Below, piece by piece: positions 9,401-18,888 of a stretch of 64,000 bases of DNA (its first letter is position 1; each line of letters opens with the position of its first letter). The DNA comes from Pantoea conspicua (lineage in GTDB: Bacteria > Pseudomonadota > Gammaproteobacteria > Enterobacterales > Enterobacteriaceae): contig NZ_MLFN01000009.1 of assembly GCF_002095315.1 (NCBI RefSeq), positions 24,131 to 88,130 of the forward strand. Reading direction: 5' to 3'. The position numbers and the translations under genes are program-made. Under the pieces are notes generated by a model. That model searched no databases, was not told the DNA's origin, and saw only the letters and a program-made list of their open reading frames with translations.

Positions 9401-10416
9401 TGACTACTCACGCTTCGATTAGCGTCATCGGTGCCGGCTCGTACGGCACCGCTTTGGCGATTACCCTGGCCCGTAACGGCCATCCGGTGCTGCTGTGGGG
9501 ACATAACCCGGCGCATCTGGCGCAACTTGAGTCTGACCGTTGTAACACCGCTTTCCTGCCCGACGTGCCGTTCCCCGACAATCTCTCCCTTGAACCTGAC
9601 CTGGCAAAAGCCATTGCGGCCAGCCGCGATCTGTTGATTGTGGTGCCGAGTCACGTCTTTGGTGATGTGCTGCAACAGATTAAGCCGGAATTACGTGCGG
9701 ATTCGCGCATTGTCTGGGCCACCAAAGGGCTGGAAAAAGAGACCGGACGCCTGCTGCAGGATGTGGCACGAGAGATCGTTGGCGAGTCGATTCCGCTGGC
9801 GGTGATCTCCGGCCCGACCTTCGCGAAAGAGCTGGCGGCAGGTTTGCCTACCGCGATTGCACTGGCCGCCACCGATGCGCAGTTTGCTGACGACCTGCAG
9901 CAGAAGTTGCACTGTGGCAAAAGTTTCCGCGTCTACAACAACCCTGACTTTATCGGCGTACAGCTGGGCGGGGCAGTGAAAAACGTCATTGCCATCGGTG
10001 CCGGTATCTCCGATGGCATAGGGTTTGGCGCTAATGCGCGTACCGCATTAATTACCCGCGGTCTGGCAGAGATGAGCCGCTTAGGCGCTGCACTGGGGGC
10101 CGATCCCACCACCTTTATGGGCATGGCGGGTCTGGGCGATCTGGTGCTGACCTGTACCGATAATCAGTCACGCAACCGTCGTTTTGGCATGATGCTGGGA
10201 CAAGGCGAGGATGTAGATAGCGCACAACGCATTATCGGACAAGTTGTAGAAGGCTACCGAAACACTAAAGAAGTCAAAGCATTAGCTGCACGAGTTGGCG
10301 TGGAAATGCCCATTACCGAGCAGATTTATCAGGTGCTGTATTGCGAAAAACCCGCGCGGGATGCAGCATTAAGCCTGCTGGGGCGGACAAGGAAGGACGA
10401 AAACAGCAATAGCTAA
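9400..10416 (+). CDS. gpsA: glycerol-3-phosphate dehydrogenase [NAD(P)+]
   Basis: GpsA reduces dihydroxyacetone phosphate to sn-glycerol-3-phosphate for phospholipid synthesis. The 338-residue protein has the dinucleotide motif GAGSYG (residues 11-16), the catalytic Lys region [15 protein letters not shown], and NTKEVKAL near the C-terminus. It overlaps secB by one base and is followed by an intrinsic terminator before cysE. Confidence 0.98.
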   Translation: MTTHASISVIGAGSYGTALAITLARNGHPVLLWGHNPAHLAQLESDRCNTAFLPDVPFPDNLSLEPDLAKAIAASRDLLIVVPSHVFGDVLQQIKPELRADSRIVWATKGLEKETGRLLQDVAREIVGESIPLAVISGPTFAKELAAGLPTAIALAATDAQFADDLQQKLHCGKSFRVYNNPDFIGVQLGGAVKNVIAIGAGISDGIGFGANARTALITRGLAEMSRLGAALGADPTTFMGMAGLGDLVLTCTDNQSRNRRFGMMLGQGEDVDSAQRIIGQVVEGYRNTKEVKALAARVGVEMPITEQIYQVLYCEKPARDAALSLLGRTRKDENSNS

Positions 10417-10443
10417 AGCAGGAAGCGTAGCGTCATCACCTGT

Positions 10444-10467
10444 AGCGCCCATTCAGGCGCTTTTTTT
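10444..10467 (+). terminator. intrinsic terminator between gpsA and cysE
   Basis: An AGCGCC...GGCGCT stem (10444-10449 with 10456-10461) is followed directly by seven T residues, 18 bases before the cysE start. It probably ends the grxC-secB-gpsA transcript, at least in part. cysE would then need its own promoter or read-through. Confidence 0.8.
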
Positions 10468-10484
10468 ATCGGGAGAAAACAGCA

Positions 10485-11306
10485 ATGTCGTCTGATGAGT
10501 TAGAACTGGTCTGGAATAATATTAAAGCTGAAGCGCGAGCCCTGGCTGATTGTGAGCCGATGCTGGCCAGCTTTTACCACGCGACATTGCTTAAGCATGA
10601 GAATCTCGGTAGTGCGTTGAGTTATATGCTGGCCAACAAGCTGGCTAACCCGATTATGCCCGCTATCGCCATCCGGGAAATTATTGAAGAAGCCTATCGT
10701 CAGGACCCTTCAATGATCCTCTCCGCTGCCTGTGATATTCAGGCAGTGCGTCAGCGCGATCCGGCCGTCGATAAATACTCGACGCCACTGCTCTATCTTA
10801 AGGGCTTCCATGCCCTGCAGGCGTATCGTATCGGCCACTGGCTATGGAACGAAGGGCGTCGGGCGCTGGCAGTCTATCTGCAGAATGAAATTTCTGTCTC
10901 GTTTGCGGTCGATATTCATCCCGCGGCCAATATTGGTCACGGCATCATGCTCGACCATGCGACCGGCATTGTGATTGGTGAAACCGCGGTGGTTGAGAAT
11001 GATGTCTCGATCCTGCAGTCGGTGACGCTCGGCGGAACTGGCAAAACCAGCGGCGATCGCCATCCAAAAATCCGTGAAGGGGTGATGATTGGTGCCGGGG
11101 CAAAAATTCTCGGCAACATTGAAGTCGGACGCGGCGCGAAAATCGGTGCCGGTTCGGTGGTATTGCAGCCTGTGCCACCGCACACCACTGCCGCCGGCGT
11201 GCCTGCACGCATCGTCGGTAAGCCAGGCAGTGATAAGCCATCAATGGACATGGATCAGCATTTTAATGGCAGCCTGGCGGGCTTTCAGTTTGGCGACGGC
11301 ATCTAA
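10485..11306 (+). CDS. cysE: serine O-acetyltransferase
   Basis: CysE makes O-acetyl-L-serine from serine and acetyl-CoA, the first step of cysteine synthesis; the enzyme is feedback-inhibited by cysteine. The 273-residue protein has the N-terminal helical domain ([15 protein letters not shown]). A C-terminal left-handed beta-helix follows with the active-site Asp-His in MLDHATG and the hexapeptide repeats [15 protein letters not shown] and [14 protein letters not shown] good RBS (GGGAGAAAAC) precedes ATG 10485. Its stop overlaps that of convergent trmL. Confidence 0.98.
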   Translation: MSSDELELVWNNIKAEARALADCEPMLASFYHATLLKHENLGSALSYMLANKLANPIMPAIAIREIIEEAYRQDPSMILSAACDIQAVRQRDPAVDKYSTPLLYLKGFHALQAYRIGHWLWNEGRRALAVYLQNEISVSFAVDIHPAANIGHGIMLDHATGIVIGETAVVENDVSILQSVTLGGTGKTSGDRHPKIREGVMIGAGAKILGNIEVGRGAKIGAGSVVLQPVPPHTTAAGVPARIVGKPGSDKPSMDMDQHFNGSLAGFQFGDGI

Positions 11307-11776
11307 TCTTTAATCAGTGCGCCAGCGTAACCCAGCTGGCGCCACGCTTCATACACCACCACCGAGACTGCATTCGACAGATTCATGCTGCGGCTTTCGG
11401 CCTGCATCGGTATACGAATCTTCTGCTGCGCTGGCAAGGCCTGCAAAATCTCAGCTGGCAGCCCGCGGCTTTCCGGACCAAACAGTAAATAATCCCCGGC
11501 CTGATACTGCACTGCGCTGTGCGCGGGCGTGCCTTTGGTGGTCAGCGCAAACAGGCGCGCAGGTGACTCTGCTGTCAGAAATGCCTGATAGTCAGCATGG
11601 AATTTGATAGCGGTAAATTCGTGGTAATCCAGACCCGCGCGCCGTAAGCGCTTATCATCCCAGGCAAAGCCGAGCGGCTCAATCAGGTGAAGCTGAAAGC
11701 CGGTATTGGCACACAGACGAATGATATTGCCGGTATTCGGCGGGATTTCAGGTTCAAACAACACAATGTTAAGCAT
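11303..11776 (-). CDS. trmL: tRNA (cytidine(34)-2'-O)-methyltransferase
   Basis: TrmL (YibK) 2'-O-methylates the wobble nucleotide of the tRNA-Leu isoacceptors. It is a minimal SPOUT methyltransferase of 157 residues, with [19 protein letters not shown] at the start. The knot motifs FGPESRGLP and [18 protein letters not shown] lie near the C-terminus. It converges on cysE, sharing three bases at the stops, and is followed upstream on the same strand by cpxA. In E. coli trmL and cpxA are far apart. Confidence 0.97.
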   Translation of the reverse strand: MLNIVLFEPEIPPNTGNIIRLCANTGFQLHLIEPLGFAWDDKRLRRAGLDYHEFTAIKFHADYQAFLTAESPARLFALTTKGTPAHSAVQYQAGDYLLFGPESRGLPAEILQALPAQQKIRIPMQAESRSMNLSNAVSVVVYEAWRQLGYAGALIKD

Positions 11777-11811
11777 AAGGCCCCCGATAACGAGGGCCGA
11801 AGCATAGCAAA

Positions 11812-13190
11812 TTATTGTCGTCCGGAGGAGTAGAGCGGTAACCAGATCGTCAGGCGCAGACCGCCAAGCGGGCTATCGTCGGCTTTGACCCAGCCACGAT
11901 GTTGCTGCACTGCCGTTTCGACGATCGCCAGACCCAGGCCGGTGCCACCTGATTCACGATCGCGCGCTTCATCCGTGCGGTAAAACGGCCGGAAAATCTG
12001 TTCGCGATCTTCCGGCTGACGCCAGGTCCATCATCATCGACATGCACCGTGATGCCGGAGATATCGACTGAGAAGCTGACGCTGATGTGGTTGTGCGAAT
12101 AGCGCAGCGCATTGCGCACGATATTCTCCAGCGCACTCTCCAGTGCGTGCGGGTTGCCGTAGAGCGGCCACGGACCGGGTGGATAAGGAATGTCCATCTT
12201 CTTGCCCATCTGTTCGGCTTCGAAGCGGGCATCTTCCAGCACCCCATTCCACAGCTGATTGGCCTTCATCGCCTCGCTGACCAGCGCATTCTTATGCTGA
12301 GTACGTGACAGCACCAGCAGGTCGTTGATCATGCCATCCAGACGCTGCGCTTCCATCTCAATGCGCTCCAGCTCTTTGCCTTCGCCCTGACGACGACGCA
12401 ACAGCGCTGTCGCCAGCTGCAGGCGGGTAAGCGGGGTGCGAAGTTCATGGCTGATATCTGACAGCAGGCGTTGCTGACCGGTCATCATTCGCTCCAGCGC
12501 ACTCACCATCTGATTAAAGCTGGAGCCAGCGGCCAGAAATTCCTGCGGGCCTGATTCCAGTTCCGGATGCTGACGCAGGTTACCGCTGGCCACTTCATCG
12601 GCGGCGTATTTCAGCTTACGTGCCGGACGCGCCAGGCTCCATGCCAGCCACAACAGCAGCGGCGAGCTAATCAGCATCGTCACGATCAGCAGCAGTAAGG
12701 GACGGTCAAACAACAGGTTGACGAAATCGAGCTGGGAACTGTTGGCCGGGCGGATCATGTAGAGCTGGTAGTTATCTTCGCCATCCCGCACTGCAAACGG
12801 CCCGACCAGTTCAACCCGACCATATTTCTTCTTCTGCGGATGATCCGCATTATCGGACTGGCCGATAAAATTGCGGATAACCTGCATTTCATTATGTTGC
12901 GCGCCGATCACCCGGCCTTCGCTGGTCACTAACAGCAGCCGCTGACCCGGCGGTGCCCATTTTTCTACCGCACGAAATAAGCGGCGCCACCACATCAGAT
13001 CGTTAGGGGGATCCTGTGACAGTTCAGCTTCAACATGCTGCTCGATCATCGTACCCTGCCGCTGTTCACTTTCCAGCAGAGAGGTCATCTGTCGTGAATC
13101 GAGTTTGGGCACCATCAGCACCAGCATCAGCACCAGCGCCAGGGTTAACCAGAAGATGGCGAAAATGCGGGTGGTCAGACTGCCAATCAT
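11812..13190 (-). pseudogene. cpxA: envelope-stress sensor histidine kinase CpxA, interrupted by a 1-base frameshift
   Basis: CpxA is the inner-membrane sensor kinase/phosphatase of CpxR. The N-terminus IGSLTTRIFAIFWLTLALVL is the first membrane span. A periplasmic domain, a second span (LLLLIVTMLISSPLLLWLAW), HAMP, the H-box DISHELRTPLTRLQL and the N-box NIVRNALRYS follow. After DDDGPGVS the frame leaves the family sequence. Adding one C near 12011-12015 restores PEDREQIFRPFYRTDEARD, then GGTGLGLAIV, and ends at 11812, giving 459 residues (E. coli 457). The uncorrected frame ends at 11850 with an aberrant tail. The ATG overlaps the cpxR stop (ATGA). Confidence 0.92.
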
Positions 13191-13885
13191 GATGCCGAGA
13201 CCATCAGGTAGCCTCGTCCACGTAAGGTTTTGAACCAGGGATGGCCATCACGACGTTCAGGCAGTTTACGGCGCAGGTTGGAGATGTGCATGTCAATCGC
13301 CCGGTCAAACGGCGTCAGGCGCTTGCCCAACACTTCCTGGCTCAGATGTTCACGCGACACCACCTGACCCAGGTGCTGTGCCAGCAGATAGAGTAGAGTG
13401 AATTCGGTGCCGGTGAGATCCAGCGTCACATCATCAAAGCTGGCTTCCTGGCGACCGGGATTAAGGCGCAGGCAATCGACCTCCAGCGTGGGTGAGCTGT
13501 TGTCGTGCTGCTGCTGCTGCTCACTCCAGTTGGAGCGGCGCAAAATGGCACGGATACGGGCCACCAGTTCGCGATCGTTAAACGGCTTAGGCAGATAGTC
13601 ATCGGCGCCCAGTTCGAGGCCCAGAACGCGATCCAACTCGCTGCCGCGTGCAGTCAGCATGATGACCGGTGTCTGATGTTGCTGTCGTAGTTCTTTCAGG
13701 GTGTCGATGCCGTTCTTTTTCGGCATCATGACATCCAGTAAAAGCAGGTCAATTGAGTTATCGAGCAGGCTCAGCGCTTGTTCACCGTCGCTGGCTACCA
13801 CCACTTCAAACCCTTCCATTTCTAACAGTTCTTTTAAAAGCGAAGTTAATTCGCGGTCATCATCTACCAACAGGATTTTATTCAT
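13187..13885 (-). CDS. cpxR: envelope-stress response regulator CpxR
   Basis: CpxR is the OmpR-family regulator of the Cpx response, phosphorylated by CpxA. Its 232 residues match the E. coli length. The receiver domain has the acidic pocket VDDD, phospho-acceptor Asp51 (LLLDVMMPKKNG) and Lys in LPKPFNDRELVARI. The winged-helix domain ends DMHISNLRRKLP and TLRGRGYLMV. The start at 13885 gives MNKILLVDDD; the open frame to 14041 runs into cpxP and is rejected. It is divergent from cpxP across a CpxR box, so it is probably autoregulated. Confidence 0.98.
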   Translation of the reverse strand: MNKILLVDDDRELTSLLKELLEMEGFEVVVASDGEQALSLLDNSIDLLLLDVMMPKKNGIDTLKELRQQHQTPVIMLTARGSELDRVLGLELGADDYLPKPFNDRELVARIRAILRRSNWSEQQQQHDNSSPTLEVDCLRLNPGRQEASFDDVTLDLTGTEFTLLYLLAQHLGQVVSREHLSQEVLGKRLTPFDRAIDMHISNLRRKLPERRDGHPWFKTLRGRGYLMVSAS

Positions 13886-13939
13886 TTTTGTAGCCCTCCG
13901 CAGGCAAAATAGCGTGTTCCTGGCGCACCCATCCATCGC

Positions 13940-13954
13940 TTTACGTAGTTTTAC
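13940..13954 (-). promoter_or_regulatory. CpxR box in the cpxR-cpxP intergenic region
   Basis: The minus strand reads GTAAAACTACGTAAA, an exact match to the CpxR consensus GTAAA-N5-GTAAA. It lies between the divergent cpxR and cpxP genes, where E. coli has CpxR sites that drive both. This supports positive autoregulation of the Cpx system. Confidence 0.9.
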
Positions 13955-14033
13955 ACCCCCTGACGGATGTTTGCAGCTATCGCCGTACACTGGCTCTCGT
14001 TGAATCGCAAAACGGAACGAACTGGAGTAAACG

Positions 14034-14543
14034 ATGCGCACATTAACCGCCGTCGTCCTTGCCTCAGCGATGGCTCTTAGTCTCGCCAGCGCAGGTGCTA
14101 AAGATACGACGACGATTGACGAGATGCATCATGGCGGATTACCGACAGGCAGTATGACGCAAAATCCGCAAAGCCACATGTTCGAGGGCATCGAGTTGAC
14201 CGAACAGCAGCGTCAACAGATGCGTGACCTGATGCAACAGGCCCGACACGAACGTCCGGCGGTCCGTCTTGATGATATCGCCGCTCTGCATGAGTTAGTG
14301 ACTGCAGACACATTTAACGAAACGGCCATCCGCGAGAAGGCGGAAAACATCGCCAGAGTTCAGGTTGAACAACAGGTCGAGATGGCGCGTGTACAGAATC
14401 AAATGTTTCATCTGCTCACGCCAGCCCAGCAGGCGACGTTGCAGAAGAATTACCAGCAGCGACTCAACGAGTTGCGCCACTTATCAAATTTGCAGTCAGC
14501 ATCATCGCTGCAAGCAGTGAGTAGTACCAGCAGTAACCAGTAA
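14034..14543 (+). CDS. cpxP: periplasmic stress adaptor/inhibitor CpxP
   Basis: CpxP binds the CpxA sensor domain in the periplasm and holds the pathway off; it also carries misfolded proteins to DegP. The 169-residue protein has a signal peptide (RTLTAVVLASAMALSLASAG). Two LTxxQ motifs follow, LTEQQRQQM and LTPAQQATL, which are the family hallmark. ATG 14034 follows TGGAGTAAACG. The 3' UTR carries the sRNA CpxQ. Confidence 0.95.
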   Translation: MRTLTAVVLASAMALSLASAGAKDTTTIDEMHHGGLPTGSMTQNPQSHMFEGIELTEQQRQQMRDLMQQARHERPAVRLDDIAALHELVTADTFNETAIREKAENIARVQVEQQVEMARVQNQMFHLLTPAQQATLQKNYQQRLNELRHLSNLQSASSLQAVSSTSSNQ

Positions 14544-14556
14544 CATAGTATCCCTG

Positions 14557-14614
14557 TTTTCCTTGCCATAGACACCATCCCTGTCTTCCCCCGCATGATG
14601 CGGGGGTTTTTTTT
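14557..14614 (+). ncRNA. cpxQ: small RNA CpxQ from the cpxP 3' UTR
   Basis: Starting 13 bases after the cpxP stop, the sequence TTTTCCTTGCCATAGACACC and the following CATCCCTGTCTTCCCCC match my memory of Salmonella/E. coli CpxQ. CpxQ is a roughly 58-nt Hfq-binding RNA released from the cpxP mRNA by RNase E that represses envelope-protein mRNAs. It ends in the strong terminator GCATGATGC loop region with CCCCCGC/GCGGGGG stem (14588-14606) and eight T. The 5' end is inferred from the homologue. Confidence 0.88.
14587..14614 (+). terminator. intrinsic terminator of cpxP/CpxQ
   Basis: A CCCCCGC/GCGGGGG stem with a five-base loop is followed by eight T residues. It ends the cpxP transcript and forms the 3' end of CpxQ, giving the poly-U tail needed for Hfq binding. 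Confidence 0.92.
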
Positions 14615-14754
14615 ATCCGGGATTAACGTCGCCTTCTTGTGAATCATAGACTTAAAAAATTATGAAGCGATATTAAGCTTTATGAAGTCATCGGAGTGTG
14701 GGCGCTAGATGAACACCAGGGCGTCAGTTGCTTTCTGAAGGATTGAACAAGACT

Positions 14755-14774
14755 CCGCAGATGCGGGTTTTTTA
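14755..14774 (+). terminator. orphan terminator-like hairpin
   Basis: CCGC-AGAT-GCGG is followed by TTTTTTATCTTTTTTT. No coding gene precedes it, since cpxP already ends at 14614. It may end an unannotated short transcript starting around 14650-14700, or be a backup terminator. Confidence 0.5.
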
Positions 14775-14797
14775 TCTTTTTTTAAGTTTTTTGGTTT

Positions 14798-14812
14798 TGA
14801 TAATAATCATCA
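14798..14812. promoter_or_regulatory. possible Fur box
   Basis: TGATAATAATCATCA differs at one conserved position from the 7-1-7 Fur inverted repeat TGATAAT-N-ATTATCA. It lies about 340 bases upstream of the KGG gene with no obvious iron gene next to it, so function is uncertain. Confidence 0.3.
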
Positions 14813-15154
14813 CTCCGCAATAAACCTGTCATTTTGTTAGCGCTTACCCATTCTTTCTTGCCGAACATCACCGTATTTGCGCTTTTAAGCGTGGCATCTG
14901 TGTTTAAGCAGAACGGTAGGGTTAAGCGTGAAGACAGATTATTTAACTGATTGAAAAATAGCTATATACCGCCTGGAGACGCCAGATTCATTCCGTTTTT
15001 CAACGGCCTGCATTCCCCGCGTTGCGCTTGCTGGCTCAGGTCCAGCGACTACACTTAATCCTGTCACTGCAGGGAAATGAAGTGTCTTCGCGAAGTATCA
15101 GGGAGCAACAACCACATTATGTCGTCCTGAATGAATCAATTAACGGAGTAAGTT

Positions 15155-15310
15155 ATGGCAGAGCATCGTGGTGGTTCAGGTAATTTCGCAGAAAATCCGC
15201 AAAAAGCATCTGAAGCCGGTAAAAAAGGCGGTCAGAACAGTGGCGGCGGAAATTTCAAAAACGATCGTGAAAAAGCATCAGAAGCAGGGAAAAAAGGCGG
15301 CAAAAAATAA
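15155..15310 (+). CDS. KGG-repeat general stress protein (YciG/YmdF-like)
   Basis: A 51-residue hydrophilic protein starting MAEHRGGSGNFAENP. It contains two copies of the stress-induced KGG motif, KASEAGKKGGQNSGGGNF and KASEAGKKGGKK. It is rich in Gly, Lys and Asn, lacks hydrophobic residues, and is probably disordered. The family includes E. coli YciG and YmdF and is usually under RpoS control. The start follows ACGGAGTAAGTT. It has its own terminator and stands alone between cpxP and fieF, where E. coli has no such gene. Confidence 0.88.
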   Translation: MAEHRGGSGNFAENPQKASEAGKKGGQNSGGGNFKNDREKASEAGKKGGKK

Positions 15311-15377
15311 TTGCTGTTCTACCCTTTGACGCGGCTGGCAAATGAAATACTGCTGGCCCTGGTGTGTTAAGCACTTT

Positions 15378-15412
15378 GCCCCGTCCTCCTGCTGTGGCCG
15401 GGGCTTGTTTTT
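15378..15412 (+). terminator. intrinsic terminator of the KGG-repeat gene
   Basis: A GCCCCG (15378-15383) / CGGGGC (15399-15404) stem with a 15-base loop is followed by TTGTTTTT. It lies about 70 bases after the stop of the KGG-repeat gene. Confidence 0.7.
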
Positions 15413-15547
15413 ATCATCGCGTTTCCTTCCCCAACCAATACTCTCCCCATTGATCACAATTAAGCGGTCTTCTGAAGGCGGTGTTAAACTTTAGCCACTC
15501 TTTCATTTGGGTGCGCATCACTATTGATGCTGCATACGGAACCTGGC

Positions 15548-16450
15548 ATGCAACCCTCTTATGGCCGACTGGTAAAGCGTGCTGCTCTGGCTGCGACGAT
15601 TCTTGCCTCGGTACTGCTAATCGTGAAAATTTTCGCCTGGTGGTACACCGGTTCAGTGAGTTTGCTGGCAGCGCTGGTCGATTCACTGGTCGATATCGCT
15701 GCCTCGCTGACCAACCTGCTGGTGGTGCGATATGCGCTGCAGCCAGCAGACGAAAACCACACGTTCGGACACGGCAAAGCGGAGTCGCTGGCGGCGCTGG
15801 CGCAAAGCATGTTTATCTCGGGCTCCGCGCTATTTCTGTTTCTGACCGGTCTGCAACATCTCGCTTCACCAAACGTACTCCGTGCGCCTGGCGTCGGTAT
15901 CGTGGTGACCGTGTTGGCACTGACTTCGACTCTGATTCTGGTGGCATTTCAGCGCTGGGTGGTACGCAAAACCCGCAGTCAGGCGATTCGGGCAGATATG
16001 CTGCACTATCAATCAGATGTAATTATGAATGGTGCCATACTGATCGCGCTGGTGCTGAGCGGCTACGGCTTCGTCCGGGCTGATGCGCTGTTTGCGCTGG
16101 GCATCGGTGTCTTCATTCTCTACAGCGCGCTGCGTATGGGGTATGAGGCAGTACAGTCGCTGCTGGATCGCGCGCTACCGGAAGAAGAACGGCAACAGAT
16201 TCTGACCCTGGCGACGCATTGGCCGCAGGTGCAGGGCGTACATGATTTGCGCACCCGCCAGTCCGGACCGACCAAATTTATCCAGCTGCACCTGGAGCTG
16301 GAGGATCAGCTGCCGCTGGTGCAGGCGCATCGCATCGCCGACCAGGTTGAAAAAGCGCTACGCAAACAATTTCCCGGTTCGGACGTAATTATCCATCAGG
16401 ATCCCTGTTCTGTGGTACCGTTTGAGAGAGAAGATTCTTTAGGTTTTTAA
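15548..16450 (+). CDS. fieF: cation-efflux pump FieF
   Basis: FieF (YiiP) is an inner-membrane cation diffusion facilitator that exports Fe2+/Zn2+ in exchange for protons. The 300-residue product equals the E. coli length. It keeps the transport-site ligands Asp45 and Asp49 (ALVDSLVDI) and His153 and Asp157 (LHYQSDV). Six membrane spans and a cytoplasmic metal-binding domain ([16 protein letters not shown]) are recognisable. ATG 15548 gives the conserved [12 protein letters not shown]; an ATG eight codons upstream is less likely. Confidence 0.97.
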   Translation: MQPSYGRLVKRAALAATILASVLLIVKIFAWWYTGSVSLLAALVDSLVDIAASLTNLLVVRYALQPADENHTFGHGKAESLAALAQSMFISGSALFLFLTGLQHLASPNVLRAPGVGIVVTVLALTSTLILVAFQRWVVRKTRSQAIRADMLHYQSDVIMNGAILIALVLSGYGFVRADALFALGIGVFILYSALRMGYEAVQSLLDRALPEEERQQILTLATHWPQVQGVHDLRTRQSGPTKFIQLHLELEDQLPLVQAHRIADQVEKALRKQFPGSDVIIHQDPCSVVPFEREDSLGF

Positions 16451-16528
16451 CTTAAATGAATCAGACTGATACGAAAGGCCTGACGTAACGCTAATATTGC
16501 TGCAAAAAATAGTGAAAAGTTGTCTGAC

Positions 16529-16542
16529 CTGAATCAATTCAG
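16529..16542. promoter_or_regulatory. probable Cra (FruR) operator upstream of pfkA
   Basis: The palindrome CTGAATCAATTCAG matches the Cra site type (TGAA-TTCA half sites) known upstream of E. coli pfkA, where Cra represses glycolysis. A TATACT -10 candidate follows at 16557-16562, so the operator would overlap the promoter. Confidence 0.65.
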
Positions 16543-16658
16543 CAGCAAGCCTTTGATATACTATCTGCCATCACGTGTCGCGCTAATCGCAGGAATGATG
16601 TTCAGCAGCGATCGACAGGCAGGATTAACCCTTAGTTTTGAACAATCCAGAGGTTGTC

Positions 16659-17621
16659 ATGATCAAAAAAATTGGTGTATTGACCAGCGGCGGTGACGCC
16701 CCAGGCATGAACGCAGCTATTCGTGGAGTGGTACGTTCCGCGCTGAGTGAAGGACTGGAAGTTTTTGGGATCTATGACGGTTACCTGGGTTTGTATGAAG
16801 ATCGCATGATCAACCTCGATCGCTATAGCGTCTCCGACATGATCAATCGCGGCGGCACTTTCCTGGGTTCTGCACGTTTCCCTGAATTCCGTAATGAAGA
16901 TGTCCGACAGGTTGCGATTGAAAACATGAAAAAGCGCGGCATCGATGCGCTGGTGGTCATTGGTGGGGATGGTTCTTACATGGGCGCCAAACGCCTGACC
17001 GAGATGGGCTTCCCGTGCATTGGTCTGCCTGGCACCATTGATAACGACGTCGCCGGTACTGATTACACCATCGGCTATTTCACCGCGCTGGAAACGGTGG
17101 TTGAGGCGATTGACCGTCTGCGTGATACCTCTTCATCACATCAGCGTATTTCGATTGTTGAAGTGATGGGCCGCTATTGCGGTGACCTGACGCTGGCGGC
17201 AGCGATTGCGGGCGGTTGCGAATTTATCGTGCTGCCGGAAATTCCTTACACCCGTGAAGAGCTGGTGGCGGAAATTAAAGCTGGCATCGCCAAAGGTAAA
17301 AAGCACGCTATCGTCGCGATCACCGAACATATCTGTGATATCGACGATTTGGCGCGCTTCATCGAAACCGAAACTAAACGCGAAACCCGTTCAACCGTGC
17401 TGGGCCACATTCAGCGTGGCGGCGCGCCTTGTGCTTATGACCGTATTCTGGCATCACGCATGGGTGCCTACTCAATTGAACTGCTGATGCAGGGTTACGG
17501 CGGACGTTGCGTTGGCATCCAGAATGAGAAGATGGTGCATCACGACATCATCGACGCGATTGAGAATATGAAGCGTCCATTCAAGCGCGACTGGCTGGAT
17601 ACCGCTAAACAGCTCTACTGA
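16659..17621 (+). CDS. pfkA: 6-phosphofructokinase isozyme I
   Basis: PfkA phosphorylates fructose 6-phosphate to fructose 1,6-bisphosphate. The 320-residue product matches E. coli. Motifs visible are the ATP loop [19 protein letters not shown], the catalytic [15 protein letters not shown], and the allosteric/substrate region MGRYCGDL. The start MIKKIGVL at 16659 follows CCAGAGGTTGTC. It is transcribed as in E. coli with sbp and cdh downstream. Confidence 0.98.
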   Translation: MIKKIGVLTSGGDAPGMNAAIRGVVRSALSEGLEVFGIYDGYLGLYEDRMINLDRYSVSDMINRGGTFLGSARFPEFRNEDVRQVAIENMKKRGIDALVVIGGDGSYMGAKRLTEMGFPCIGLPGTIDNDVAGTDYTIGYFTALETVVEAIDRLRDTSSSHQRISIVEVMGRYCGDLTLAAAIAGGCEFIVLPEIPYTREELVAEIKAGIAKGKKHAIVAITEHICDIDDLARFIETETKRETRSTVLGHIQRGGAPCAYDRILASRMGAYSIELLMQGYGGRCVGIQNEKMVHHDIIDAIENMKRPFKRDWLDTAKQLY

Positions 17622-17630
17622 TCCCCTCTC

Positions 17631-17654
17631 CGGGCGTGCAGCACAGCACGCCCG
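17631..17654. terminator. GC-rich hairpin after pfkA
   Basis: A perfect CGGGCGTGC/GCACGCCCG stem with a six-base loop starts nine bases after the pfkA stop. There is no T-run, so it is a mRNA-end stabiliser or weak terminator rather than a clear intrinsic terminator. Confidence 0.45.
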
Positions 17655-17764
17655 ATCTGCCCGCTAGTATATTCCTCACGGTTATAACAGTTTATTTTTA
17701 ATTCTTTTAGCTCTGTAATGGTTTATGTCACGCTTAGCCCATAACGACATTGGGAGAGTGCGTA

Positions 17765-18754
17765 ATGAACAAGTGGAGTATCGGAATCACCCTGTTGCTG
17801 GCCTCTACCAGCGTACTGGCGAAAGACATTCAGTTATTAAACGTTTCCTACGATCCGACACGTGAGTTGTATGAGCAATACAACAAAGCATTCAGTGCGC
17901 ACTATAAGCAGGAAACCGGCGATAACGTCGTGGTCCGTCAGTCTCATGGCGGTTCCGGTAAGCAGGCAACGTCCGTTATCAACGGCATTCGTGCCGATGT
18001 GGTGACACTGGCGTTGCAGTCCGATGTGGATGCAATTGCCGAGCGCGGCCGTATCGACAAAAACTGGCTTCAGCGGCTGCCCGACAACTCCGCACCTTAT
18101 ACCTCGACCATCGTCTTCCTGGTACGTAAAGACAATCCCAAAGGGATTCATGACTGGAGCGATCTGATCAAGCCGGGCGTATCGGTGATTACGCCGAACC
18201 CGAAAACCTCGGGTGGCGCGCGCTGGAACTATCTGGCCGCCTGGGGCTGGGCCCTGGATCACAATAACGGCGATCAGGCTAAAGCGCTGGCCTACGTTCG
18301 GGCGCTGTTCAAAAACGTTGAAGTACAGGATTCCGGCGCACGCGGCGCAACCAATACCTTTGTTGAGCGCGGTATCGGTGATGTACTGATCGCCTGGGAA
18401 AACGAAGCCTATCTGGCGGTCAATAAGCTGGGTAAGGACAAGTTCGAGATTGTTACTCCGAGCGAATCTATTCTGGCTGAGCCAACCGTGTCAGTGGTCG
18501 ACAAAGTGGTAGATGAGAAGGGTACACGTAAGGTGGCGGATGCCTACCTGAAATATCTCTACTCGCCAGAAGGCCAGACTATCGCCGCGCAGAACTACTA
18601 TCGTCCTCGTGACGCTGAAGTGGCGAAAAAATTTGCCAGCACCTTTGCGCCCGTGAAACTGTTTACCATTCAGGATAAATTCGGTGGCTGGGCGCAGGCA
18701 CAAAAAGCGCACTTTGCCGACGGTGGCAGCTACGACCAGGTAATGAAACCCTGA
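17765..18754 (+). CDS. sbp: periplasmic sulfate-binding protein
   Basis: Sbp delivers sulfate to the CysAWT ABC importer. The 329-residue precursor has a signal peptide cleaved after SVLA ([19 protein letters not shown]). It contains the sulfate-binding segments [10 protein letters not shown] and [10 protein letters not shown] and ends QVMKP. ATG 17765 follows GGGAGAGTGCGTA. It stands between pfkA and cdh as in E. coli. Confidence 0.97.
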   Translation: MNKWSIGITLLLASTSVLAKDIQLLNVSYDPTRELYEQYNKAFSAHYKQETGDNVVVRQSHGGSGKQATSVINGIRADVVTLALQSDVDAIAERGRIDKNWLQRLPDNSAPYTSTIVFLVRKDNPKGIHDWSDLIKPGVSVITPNPKTSGGARWNYLAAWGWALDHNNGDQAKALAYVRALFKNVEVQDSGARGATNTFVERGIGDVLIAWENEAYLAVNKLGKDKFEIVTPSESILAEPTVSVVDKVVDEKGTRKVADAYLKYLYSPEGQTIAAQNYYRPRDAEVAKKFASTFAPVKLFTIQDKFGGWAQAQKAHFADGGSYDQVMKP

Positions 18755-18888
18755 CCTCTGCGGCCGGTGCATCCAGCGCTGGCCGCCTCTCTCACCTCCA
18801 TGCTTTAGCTCACTCCGACAATTCTCCGTGACATTCGCTTATCGCCAGGCGAGGATGCAGGCTGCTGAACCACACAGAGATCGTTGTT

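Larger units (their letters stand above)
14615..15154 (+). other. 540-base intergenic region between cpxQ and the KGG-repeat gene
   Basis: No convincing coding frame. It holds an isolated terminator-like hairpin at 14755-14773 and a Fur-box-like TGATAATAATCATCA at 14798-14812. The RBS of the KGG gene (ACGGAGTAAGTT) lies at the right end. The leader before the hairpin is AT-rich and could encode a short RNA, but I cannot identify one. Confidence 0.5.

Noticed and set aside
11850..12010. Tail of cpxA in the uncorrected frame as a natural C-terminus
   Set aside because: It matches no histidine kinase, whereas the neighbouring frame gives the family's G2 box and C-terminus.
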